Of a DNA stretch of 50,316 nucleotides, positions 30,754-37,604 are shown piece after piece. This stretch comes from an uncultured Rikenella sp. (lineage in GTDB: Bacteria > Bacteroidota > Bacteroidia > Bacteroidales > Rikenellaceae), in assembly GCF_910579375.1 (NCBI RefSeq), contig NZ_CAJTUJ010000004.1:1-50316 (forward strand). The letters run 5' to 3'. Position numbers and translations under genes: made by a program. Below the pieces are notes generated by a model. It saw only the letters and a list, made by a program, of their open reading frames with translations, made no database searches and was not told the DNA's origin. Position 1 is the first letter of the stretch. The number at the start of each line of letters is the position of its first letter.

Positions 30754-31389
30754 CTAAGCATCCCCAGCGGATCTTGGGGTACTCTTGCTCTTTGAGGAGC
30801 TTTTTTTTTCGCTGGGCTCCGCTGCGGCAGCTTTGGCCTGTTCTTCCTCTTCCTCCTCAGCTTTCAACCGGGCCTCCTCTTCGGCCTTGAGGCGGGCAGC
30901 TTCTTCCTCCTCGGCTTTCAACCGGGCCTCCTCTTCGGCCTTGAGGCGGGCAGCTTCTTCCTCCTCAGCTTTCAACCGGGCGGTTTCCTCTTCGGCCTTG
31001 AGGCGGGCGGCCTCTTCTTCCTCAGTTTTCAGCTGGGCTTTCTCCTCTGCCTTGAGCCGGGCGGCTTCTTCCTCCTCGGCTTTCAACCGGGCTTCCTCTT
31101 CTGCCTTGAGCCGGGTAGCCTCTTCGGCCTCTTCCTTCAGACGGGTAGCCTCGGCTGCGGCCCGCTCCTTCACGGCTGCGAGGGTACGACGATGACGAAC
31201 GATCTCCTCCTCGGTCGCCAAGTCGAGCAACGCGAACAAAATCGAGGAGGCGTCCTGCAGACGATTGAAGACACCGCGCTTGAGCAGGTGGTGCTGGGGA
31301 GCTTTCTGTTTCAGAAGCTCCCGGTCGGCTTCGAGATGCGTTACACCGAGAAGCCGATCGTGAGCGTTTTTCTTTTCAATGAAATCCAT
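30754..31389 (-). CDS. Lys/Glu/Ala-rich coiled-coil repeat protein
   Basis: 211 residues from the ATG of MDFIEKKNAHDRLLGVTHLE. The first 90 residues are an ordinary globular-looking domain; residues about 95-195 are a near-perfect repeat of EEEARLKAEEEEAARLKA type with period about 17-18, forming one long charged helix or coiled coil; a short Ser/Lys tail (SEKKSSSKSKSTPRSAGDA) follows. It sits between the capsid-region genes and the terminase cluster. A scaffolding, decoration or DNA-binding role is conceivable but unproven. The repeat probably changes length by slippage. Confidence 0.7.
   Translation of the reverse strand: MDFIEKKNAHDRLLGVTHLEADRELLKQKAPQHHLLKRGVFNRLQDASSILFALLDLATEEEIVRHRRTLAAVKERAAAEATRLKEEAEEATRLKAEEEARLKAEEEEAARLKAEEKAQLKTEEEEAARLKAEEETARLKAEEEEAARLKAEEEARLKAEEEEAARLKAEEEARLKAEEEEEEQAKAAAAEPSEKKSSSKSKSTPRSAGDA
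30850..31135. repeat. Tandem repeat encoding the KE-rich helix
   Basis: About 50-base units built from CTTCCTCCTCGGCTTTCAAC-type blocks and CTCTTCGGCCTTGAGGCGGG-type blocks, with small variations in length between copies. Variation would change protein length in frame. Confidence 0.75.
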
Positions 31390-31400
31390 GAGCGAAGGAA

Positions 31401-32417
31401 TTATGCGGTTTGAACACGGGTGCCGGAGACTTCGACCAGCCGGGTCGGATCCAGCACGCGGAAGGTGATGGAGCTGCCGGTCTTCGCCGTCCAAGTCGCT
31501 CCGCCCTCCAGAACGAATGCCGCGCCGTCCTCGATGGTGGCCGCATTGTCCGAACCGGTGCCGGTGACGGTGATCGTCCGCCCCTTGTCGCTATCGGTCA
31601 GTCCGCTTACTTTGGTTACCGGCACAGCTTCGGTCGTTCCGTTCGGCAGAATATACCGGTCGTTGTTGGCGACGATCGCGAGGGTGTCGGTATCGGCCGC
31701 GAGCGACACCGGTTCCGAACGAACGATGGCGCCGACGTATTTGTACGGCTGTCTCCATGTCGTATTCTCGAAGGTGAAAGTCAGGCTGCGTTTCTCCTTG
31801 TTGTTGGCCCGTTCCGACGTCTTCAGGATCATCGGCTTGCAGGGGTTACCCATTACGAAATAGTTGTCCGACTCGCACTCCCGATAGATGATCACGAACT
31901 TACCGCCGGTAAACTCTTCCATGAAGTTCAGCAGCTTGTCCCGGTTCCCGGACATCTGGATGACGAACGTATTCGTATTGCTGGTCGTGAAGTCTCCCTT
32001 CTCGCTCTTCCCGTCGTCCGTCGGAATGTCGTGCGCCTCGAAGTAATACATGACCTCGCCGATCTTGAGGGGAATCGTGCCGACCTCCCGATCGGCATTC
32101 GGTTTCGGAAAGGGTACGTTCTGATCCACCTGACTCAAGTGAACGAGCCACACCTGATAGGCGATCTGTCCGCCGGCGGCGTCTTTGTCCGAGGTGTCTT
32201 CGATGTCGCCGATCAGCGCCATGCTGCCGGCCAGAACCGTGCCGCCGCTCACTGTCAGCGCGTCGGGCAACAGGGTTGTGTCGAAGGCTGCGGCTGCCAG
32301 CGCGGTACCGGCGAACAGGCCGAACACCACGAGAAACAGGGTCAGCATCAGTTTGCGTTTACGAGCCATGTCCATTCTATGCGCACGGATGGCCCGCTTG
32401 ATGGTTTGTTTTTTCAT
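31401..32417 (-). CDS. Capsid-adjacent structural protein with N-terminal membrane segment
   Basis: 338 residues. The N terminus is basic (MKKQTIKRAIRAHRMDMARK) then hydrophobic (LTLFLVVFGLFAGTALAAAA), like a signal peptide or membrane anchor, which is unusual for a virion gene. The remaining residues are beta-rich (VMYYFEAHDIPTDDGKSEKG, GGKFVIIYRECESDNYFVM) with a C-terminal beta domain. It directly follows the capsid gene, the place of decoration or major tail proteins. A start at the ATG of MALIGDIEDTSD would remove the hydrophobic part, but the upstream codons look genuinely coding. Confidence 0.6.
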   Translation of the reverse strand: MKKQTIKRAIRAHRMDMARKRKLMLTLFLVVFGLFAGTALAAAAFDTTLLPDALTVSGGTVLAGSMALIGDIEDTSDKDAAGGQIAYQVWLVHLSQVDQNVPFPKPNADREVGTIPLKIGEVMYYFEAHDIPTDDGKSEKGDFTTSNTNTFVIQMSGNRDKLLNFMEEFTGGKFVIIYRECESDNYFVMGNPCKPMILKTSERANNKEKRSLTFTFENTTWRQPYKYVGAIVRSEPVSLAADTDTLAIVANNDRYILPNGTTEAVPVTKVSGLTDSDKGRTITVTGTGSDNAATIEDGAAFVLEGGATWTAKTGSSITFRVLDPTRLVEVSGTRVQTA

Positions 32418-32480
32418 GTGTCGATGAATTTTGAGGTTAAAAGGGGAGCCGCCGGACGGCTCCCACGAATCGTTGACAGC

Positions 32481-34499
32481 CTACCTGCCGCCCGGAACGT
32501 TGGGCTGGAGGGCCTGATTGATGGTGCGGGTACCGCCGACGCAGCGTTCCAGCTCCCGGAAACGGTCGCCGTCCGCATTCAGGATCACCATCAGGTAATC
32601 GCCCTTCTTGGTCGGCGTGAAGGCTTCGGTCAGATCGGCAAACTTGCCCGATTTCGCAATGGTCTGCGGATGGGTTTCGTCGCCGACTTCGATCAGGTAG
32701 GCCACGCCGGCTTTCGCGCCGACGATGTCGGTGATCGCTTTGGCAGCCGTGTTCACTCCGGTAACGTAGTGGCGGAAGTCGCCGCTGACGGTAACCTGCT
32801 CGGCATCGGCGGCCAGTGCGACGCACGGCTTGTTGCAGAAGATCTCCTGATCCTCGAAACCGTGCGCCGCCCGTTCGGCTTTCGTCTTGAACGGCTTGCC
32901 GGCATAGGCGGCCGAAGTTCCCTCTTTCCAGATGCTCCACGCCTTGACGTCTTCCATGTCAGACTCGAATTGCACGGCGTGCATCTCGCCGGCGGTCAGT
33001 TCGATCGACTGGATGTTGCCCGGCTTCTGCACCCAGATGAACGGCAGGGTCTTGCCGTACGGACACCAGCGAATGCGGTTCTGGTGGTCGGGAACGACGT
33101 CGCCCTGCGGCCCGGTGAAGTCGGTATCCTTACCGTAAATCTCGCGGATACCGGCTTTCCACATGGCCCGGTGGTTGGCGTTCAGGATAACCTCGTATTT
33201 GTCGAGATCCGGAACGCGTTCGGAGAGAGACAACAGGAAATTGGTCACGCAGGCCACCATCGTCGCGCCGCTCGTATAACCGGAGAAGGCCGAGTCGTCC
33301 ACCAGTGCGATCTTACCTTCGTTGTAGTACCGCAGCAGGGTGTAGTACACTCCGGTACCGGCGTTCAGCGTGTGGCCCGATTTGCCGTCTTCGGGTTTCA
33401 CGTAGAGACCGAGCACCTTCCGCTGGTTCTGTTCTTCGATCAGTTTGGTCGAGATGTTCAACATCGCCCATTCGATCATCGTCCACTTGATCGGGTCGGA
33501 GCCCTCCGTGTTCAGATAGCCGATGTACTGGCGTTCGATCTCCTTCATGGAGTTGAACAGCGTTTTGAACATCGCGTCGTCCACGTAGCAGATCTCCGGT
33601 TGCAACTCGACGTTCCCTTTCCAGATACCGCCTTTCTGGTAGGCCTGCGAGAAGTCGCCGAAAAAGGCGTTGATCATCACCTCGCGGTCTTGTACTCCGA
33701 AGCGGCGCGGGAAGATGTCATAGACATTACGGATTGTGGCCAACCGGGCAATCAACAGGTCGGTACGCCGGGTCAGATACTGGTCGCCCAGTCCTTTCGG
33801 GTCGATGCCGATGCTGACGCCTTCGGCCAACAGGGCCGGATTGAGCAGATTGGCCTGCCGCAACTCGTTGATACGACCGGCCACGATACCGGCATATGCA
33901 CTGAGCTGCTCCCGGAACTCGGCGCCGACCTCTTTCTCCATGACGGCGTTGAGCGGTTGCGTCAGAGCGAGAGCCGGATTCAGCGCGATCCGGTTGTACC
34001 GTCGTTCCATCGAGTAGAGCGGGTGTTCGATGCCGCAGAAATAGGCTTCGGTGTGGCCGGGGCCGTTCGGCGACAGAGCCGAACCGTTCACGGTGGCCGG
34101 TTTGTCAGGCAAGGTCTGCCGGCTCATTTCGCGGAGTGCGCCGGCGATGGCCTGTGCCGCATCGACGACGGAGTCGGTGCGCTGAACCGGGGTGGCAGCA
34201 CATCCGGCCGGGGCATTCTCGTTGTCATTACCGCCACTGGCTTCGGCGAGGGCGGCATTCAGGATGGCCAAGGCGGCGGCGTTGTCCGCTGCCTCTTGAG
34301 ACGGATCGCCGGCAATGGAGGTTTTTGCTTCCTGCTGCCGCTGGAACTCGGCCTGATCGTCGGCGAGTTCGGTGCCGTACTCTTTGCGGTACGCTACCCG
34401 AATGGCCTTCCAGTCGGCACTGGTCATCTCCTGATTCCGAGCCTTGTCCACCATCTTGAGCGAGATGAACACGGCTTTCAATTGTTCGATGAACTTCAT
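32481..34499 (-). CDS. Major capsid protein with scaffold-like N terminus
   Basis: 672 residues. Residues about 1-140 are acidic, Ala/Gln/Asn-rich and helical, like the scaffold (delta) domains of HK97-type capsids. From about 140 it is a globular domain containing NRIALNPALALTQPLNAVME and later the strand/loop YEVILNANHRAMWKAGIREI, with an Ala/Gly-rich beta C-terminal part. Position between an S49 protease and structural genes is the canonical protease-capsid arrangement, with the scaffold part expected to be cut off in maturation. HK97 fold is inferred. Confidence 0.7.
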   Translation of the reverse strand: MKFIEQLKAVFISLKMVDKARNQEMTSADWKAIRVAYRKEYGTELADDQAEFQRQQEAKTSIAGDPSQEAADNAAALAILNAALAEASGGNDNENAPAGCAATPVQRTDSVVDAAQAIAGALREMSRQTLPDKPATVNGSALSPNGPGHTEAYFCGIEHPLYSMERRYNRIALNPALALTQPLNAVMEKEVGAEFREQLSAYAGIVAGRINELRQANLLNPALLAEGVSIGIDPKGLGDQYLTRRTDLLIARLATIRNVYDIFPRRFGVQDREVMINAFFGDFSQAYQKGGIWKGNVELQPEICYVDDAMFKTLFNSMKEIERQYIGYLNTEGSDPIKWTMIEWAMLNISTKLIEEQNQRKVLGLYVKPEDGKSGHTLNAGTGVYYTLLRYYNEGKIALVDDSAFSGYTSGATMVACVTNFLLSLSERVPDLDKYEVILNANHRAMWKAGIREIYGKDTDFTGPQGDVVPDHQNRIRWCPYGKTLPFIWVQKPGNIQSIELTAGEMHAVQFESDMEDVKAWSIWKEGTSAAYAGKPFKTKAERAAHGFEDQEIFCNKPCVALAADAEQVTVSGDFRHYVTGVNTAAKAITDIVGAKAGVAYLIEVGDETHPQTIAKSGKFADLTEAFTPTKKGDYLMVILNADGDRFRELERCVGGTRTINQALQPNVPGGR

Positions 34500-34504
34500 G
34501 TTGG

Positions 34505-35428
34505 TTAGATATTGGTTGATATTTGGTTACTGTCGCGTACACTGACGCCGAGGTCATAGGCTTCCCGCAGCGCGGCGCTTAGATCGGGCAGGATGCCGTC
34601 GATCAGACCGAGCTCCTGTGCCTCGGAGGCAAAGAAGATTTCCCCCCGGAATACGGGATGATCGTCGGGAAGGTCGTTCAGCTGCGGCCGACCGGCACGC
34701 ACATTCTTCTCGAATTGCTGCTGGAGCGGGTCGAGCATGGTCTTGATGTACTCTTCCGGCTTGCCGTCGAGCAGATCGTTCACTGTCTTGTTTTTGCGAT
34801 CCGAACGGGTGGCATAGGCTTCCACTCGTTTGATGCCAAGTTGCTCGTAGTAGCCGTCCAGATTGATTCCGGTGGTCATGGTACCGATACTGCCGATGAC
34901 GTCGTTTTGCGTGAAGGCTTTAACGACGGTCGCCTGACTGGCAAGATAATAGGCGGCCGAGCAGCACTGGTATTCGATAAAGGCGTAGATGGGCTTTTTG
35001 CATGCGCGCATCGCCTCGGCCGCCACATCGAGCAGCCATGCTATGCCGCCCCCGGAATTGATATGCAGGAAATGGGCGAGTACGTTCGGCAGGGCGTCGG
35101 CCGCCTTCAGGTTATTCAGGAATCCGGTGGTCGAGAACATCTCGCGCCAGCCATAGACCCAGTCGTAATAGAAAGAGGGATGCGAAAGAATCATCCCGGA
35201 GATGGGATGGTAGAATACGAACTCTTTGTCGGCGGTGATCTCCGAGAGGTCGAACGTGACGGAAATATCGCTATTCGACAAAGCCGGAAGTGCTTTGACG
35301 ACGCCGCACGGGTCGAATGCAGGCGGCTGGGTATTGGCATGGAGAAGACTCTCGACAACGAAACGGTCGAGAAACTTCGGTTCGACAAGCAGATGGGAGT
35401 CGATCAGCCGGGCGAGAGAGAAGACCAT
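34505..35428 (-). CDS. S49 (SppA/ClpP-fold) prohead protease
   Basis: 307 residues. Serine peptidase of the S49 group with the crotonase/ClpP fold, used by many phages to process the prohead. INSGGGIAWLLD (about 123-134) is the oxyanion region, Ser157 in EYQCCSAAYYLASQA is the nucleophile, and a lysine in TRSDRKNKTVND (about 212-214) is the general base. It stops five bases before the capsid gene starts, so the two form a maturation pair. Length is normal. Confidence 0.85.
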   Translation of the reverse strand: MVFSLARLIDSHLLVEPKFLDRFVVESLLHANTQPPAFDPCGVVKALPALSNSDISVTFDLSEITADKEFVFYHPISGMILSHPSFYYDWVYGWREMFSTTGFLNNLKAADALPNVLAHFLHINSGGGIAWLLDVAAEAMRACKKPIYAFIEYQCCSAAYYLASQATVVKAFTQNDVIGSIGTMTTGINLDGYYEQLGIKRVEAYATRSDRKNKTVNDLLDGKPEEYIKTMLDPLQQQFEKNVRAGRPQLNDLPDDHPVFRGEIFFASEAQELGLIDGILPDLSAALREAYDLGVSVRDSNQISTNI

Positions 35429-35471
35429 TTTTTATTGCAAAAATCCGCTTCTCCGGCTGGAGAGTAAAGGA

Positions 35472-35825
35472 CTAACCGTGCAGGAGCGGCCGCAGAGATT
35501 TGCAGCTCATCTCGAACGAAACGGTCTCGGCGCGGGGTATCACGACCACCAGAACGGGAATATCGATCGTACCCCACGAGTGGAAATCGGCACCGTCGTG
35601 CAGCCATACCTGTGCCCGAAACCGAGGAATCAGCGACAGGAGCGCCTCGGCCTCCGCGCGCGGTACGGCGATCTTGAGGGACTGGTCGTACAAGACTCCC
35701 TGCGTGGAGGTCTTCGCCTCTTCATCGAACGAGACATCCGAATAGGTCGTCAGGGTCGACGGTTCACCGACCTGTCGGTTCCGGACGGGGGCGATCCGGA
35801 CAAGGGACGAAAATTCTCTTTTCAT
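35472..35825 (-). CDS. Small head-region protein, unknown
   Basis: 117 residues beginning MKREFSSLVRIAPVRNRQVG. Beta-rich (QVWLHDGADFHSWGTIDIPV), no membrane segment, probably a soluble head or assembly protein. It lies between the 35900-36439 gene and the protease. Function unknown. Confidence 0.55.
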   Translation of the reverse strand: MKREFSSLVRIAPVRNRQVGEPSTLTTYSDVSFDEEAKTSTQGVLYDQSLKIAVPRAEAEALLSLIPRFRAQVWLHDGADFHSWGTIDIPVLVVVIPRAETVSFEMSCKSLRPLLHG

Positions 35826-35899
35826 AGCGGGCGGCTTGCTTTATTTTCAACAGTTTTCGGTGAAAATCGCGGCAAAATATTATAAAGCACTGATATACA

Positions 35900-36439
35900 C
35901 TATAATGCAACTTTATTCATGATCCGGCGCACTTTTCGGACAGCATAATTCGCCTTTTGGCGCAAAGTTTCGTGCAGCTGAGTCCGGGTCGAAACCTCAT
36001 AGCGGTAGAACTTCTTCTTGAGTGTTTCGATGTCGCCGTGGAAGAGGGTTTCCATTCCGTACTCCTGAATGAAGGCTTCGATGGCGTCCTTGACCTGAAA
36101 CCCGCACACACGGGCTGTGCTGCAAAAAGCGGTGAAGTCGTTGTCGAACTCGCGCTTGAGGGTGGCATTGATCTGCGCCTCCGCATGAGGTGTCAGGAAG
36201 AGAGCCTTTCCCCGGTGGGGATCGCTGTACTTCGAGCGCGAGAGTCGGATGGCCACAGCACTGTCGTCCGGATCCGGCGCGGAAGGCAATATCCGATCGG
36301 AATGAGAAACAAGACTCGTGATCGCCATCCCGGTCAGACTCCGACTGTCGACCAAACAATATCCGTCGTCCTGTCGCGGAAAGCGACCGACGAAGTAACA
36401 CCGCAGGATCGGATCTTTTATGTGCAACAGTAATTCCAT
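35900..36439 (-). CDS. First gene of the late region, unknown
   Basis: 179 residues from the ATG of MELLLHIKDPILRCYFVGRF; a GTG four codons earlier is possible. Highly basic C-terminal helices (YRYEVSTRTQLHETLRQKAN, then VRKVRRIMNKVAL) suggest nucleic-acid contact. It lies at the border between the iteron array and the structural genes, a usual place for late regulators, but no motif was recognised. Confidence 0.55.
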   Translation of the reverse strand: MELLLHIKDPILRCYFVGRFPRQDDGYCLVDSRSLTGMAITSLVSHSDRILPSAPDPDDSAVAIRLSRSKYSDPHRGKALFLTPHAEAQINATLKREFDNDFTAFCSTARVCGFQVKDAIEAFIQEYGMETLFHGDIETLKKKFYRYEVSTRTQLHETLRQKANYAVRKVRRIMNKVAL

Positions 36440-36579
36440 GTCAACTATCACTCACTGATAAAGTTACTGCTATTTCTCCGCAATGGGAAGCCCCCGGCGC
36501 AGCCTCCTTACAAGTAAAAATCGGCGTTGGATTTCGTAAGGGCACTCCCGGCCGCTTGCGGCCCGGCGGTAGTTGCATA

Positions 36580-36873
36580 GGTTACGGAGGGGCAAAATCG
36601 GCCCAAGTTTGTAACCGGCCTCGGATTCGCTTGACAACCAAATCATTACATGGTTACAGCCATTTGCTGAGTTTGTAACCGTTTGATACCCAAATATGAA
36701 ATTTTCCGATCCGTTGCAAAAAAGTTGTAACCCGGCCTTTCGGAAAGCGATCCGGGCTCTCTCTTCGGGTTACACCTCTTTTTAGGTTACAACTTTTAAA
36801 TAGAGTTGTAACCAAGTTGTAACCTAACAACTCACAAGCCGACAAACATATAGAGGTTACAGTTACAGGTTAC
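36580..36873. other. GGTTAC iteron-like array, candidate replication origin
   Basis: Eleven GGTTAC or GTAACC hexamers occur in 294 bp at 36580, 36611, 36652, 36675, 36727, 36768, 36785, 36808, 36819, 36855 and 36868, in both orientations, many extended to TTGTAACC or GGTTACA. Less than one copy is expected by chance. The array fills most of a 640-base stretch (36440-37081) with no gene between the replication operon, which ends with a DnaA-like protein, and the late region. Binding by the DnaA-like protein is inference. Confidence 0.65.
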
Positions 36874-36973
36874 GACTGTTTTTCCAGATTCGGGGGTCGG
36901 GGGCCGGGAAAAATCGGGGTTTCCGTTGGATGTCGTAGGAGGCAATGTTTCATTTGCCTCACCCCAAAAGGGT

Positions 36974-37013
36974 GTTCCGGATCAGACCGCCGGCATGCGG
37001 TCTGTTCCGGAAC
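36974..37013. other. Large imperfect hairpin beside the iteron array
   Basis: Seventeen-base arms GTTCCGGATCAGACCGC and GCGGTCTGTTCCGGAAC (one mismatch) with a six-base CGGCAT loop. No T-tract follows on either strand, so it is more likely a structural element of the origin than a terminator. Confidence 0.55.
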
Positions 37014-37035
37014 CTTGTAACGTTGCTGCGCAACG

Positions 37036-37064
37036 AAAAACGCACGGCCTTACGGTCGTGCGTT
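37036..37064 (-). terminator. Terminator of the early/replication operon
   Basis: Minus strand ACGCACGACC-GTAA-GGCCGTGCGT followed by TTTTT, 18 bases after the stop of the DnaA-like gene. It separates early genes from the candidate origin. Confidence 0.8.
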
Positions 37065-37081
37065 CCTGCCGGGCGAACATT

Positions 37082-37594
37082 TTAGAGAGCCTGTATTAGC
37101 ACAATATCGAGCGAGGTTTCAAACTGTGAGGAAAGGCGGCCGCTCTCTATGCGGTGAGTGGTGTGGTAGCCGGGATTCTCGAACGACTCGACGGTGAAGG
37201 TCTCCTCCGAGACTCTCGTTACAATGCCCAGTCGGGAAATTCCCGCGCTATCCGGCCGTGTTCGGACGGTTTGGCCGACGCTGAGCTTCGACGGGTCATA
37301 GGGAATCATCCCTTCGTCCAGCATCCGGATGACGCTATGGCAACGCGCCCGAAATCCCTTATCGTACTGTTCCAGCTCTGCCGCTTTCCGGATGCCGCGC
37401 CGGACGGTCTCCTGATCCCGATGATAGAGCCGGCCTATTTCAACCGTGTTCATTCCGCTTTCACTCCGAAGACGAAAAGCCAAGAACCGTGCGAAAGCGG
37501 CGCGCTCCTTGCGGGTCTCAGCCCGCAACATGGCCGGGTCGATGTCGAAGATCCGGGCGATGACAATGTCGATCAGATCATATTGTGTTTCCAT
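37082..37594 (-). CDS. DnaA domain IV-like protein
   Basis: 170 residues. FARFLAFRLRSESGMNTVEI and GRLYHRDQETVRRGIRKAAE match the pattern of the C-terminal DnaA domain that reads DnaA boxes (..aiG..f..RdhtTV..a..k). There is no AAA+ domain, so it cannot act as a full initiator. The C-terminal half is a beta-rich domain of unknown role. It is last in the replication operon and next to the iteron array, whose GGTTAC units may be its targets. Confidence 0.72.
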   Translation of the reverse strand: METQYDLIDIVIARIFDIDPAMLRAETRKERAAFARFLAFRLRSESGMNTVEIGRLYHRDQETVRRGIRKAAELEQYDKGFRARCHSVIRMLDEGMIPYDPSKLSVGQTVRTRPDSAGISRLGIVTRVSEETFTVESFENPGYHTTHRIESGRLSSQFETSLDIVLIQAL

Positions 37595-37604
37595 AAGCGA
37601 TCGG

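Noticed and set aside
30850..31135. CRISPR-like or satellite repeat
   Set aside because: The repeats are inside an open frame and encode the KE-rich helix.
31410..34508. Open frame of over 1000 codons on the plus strand, antisense to capsid
   Set aside because: High-GC codon shadow of the capsid and neighbour genes; no motif and no recognised start signal.
36654..36845. 63-codon minus-strand frame in the iteron array
   Set aside because: Built of the repeated hexamers; no start context or protein pattern.
36580..36873. CRISPR array
   Set aside because: Hexamers occur in both orientations at irregular spacing, with no long repeat or uniform spacers and no cas genes.
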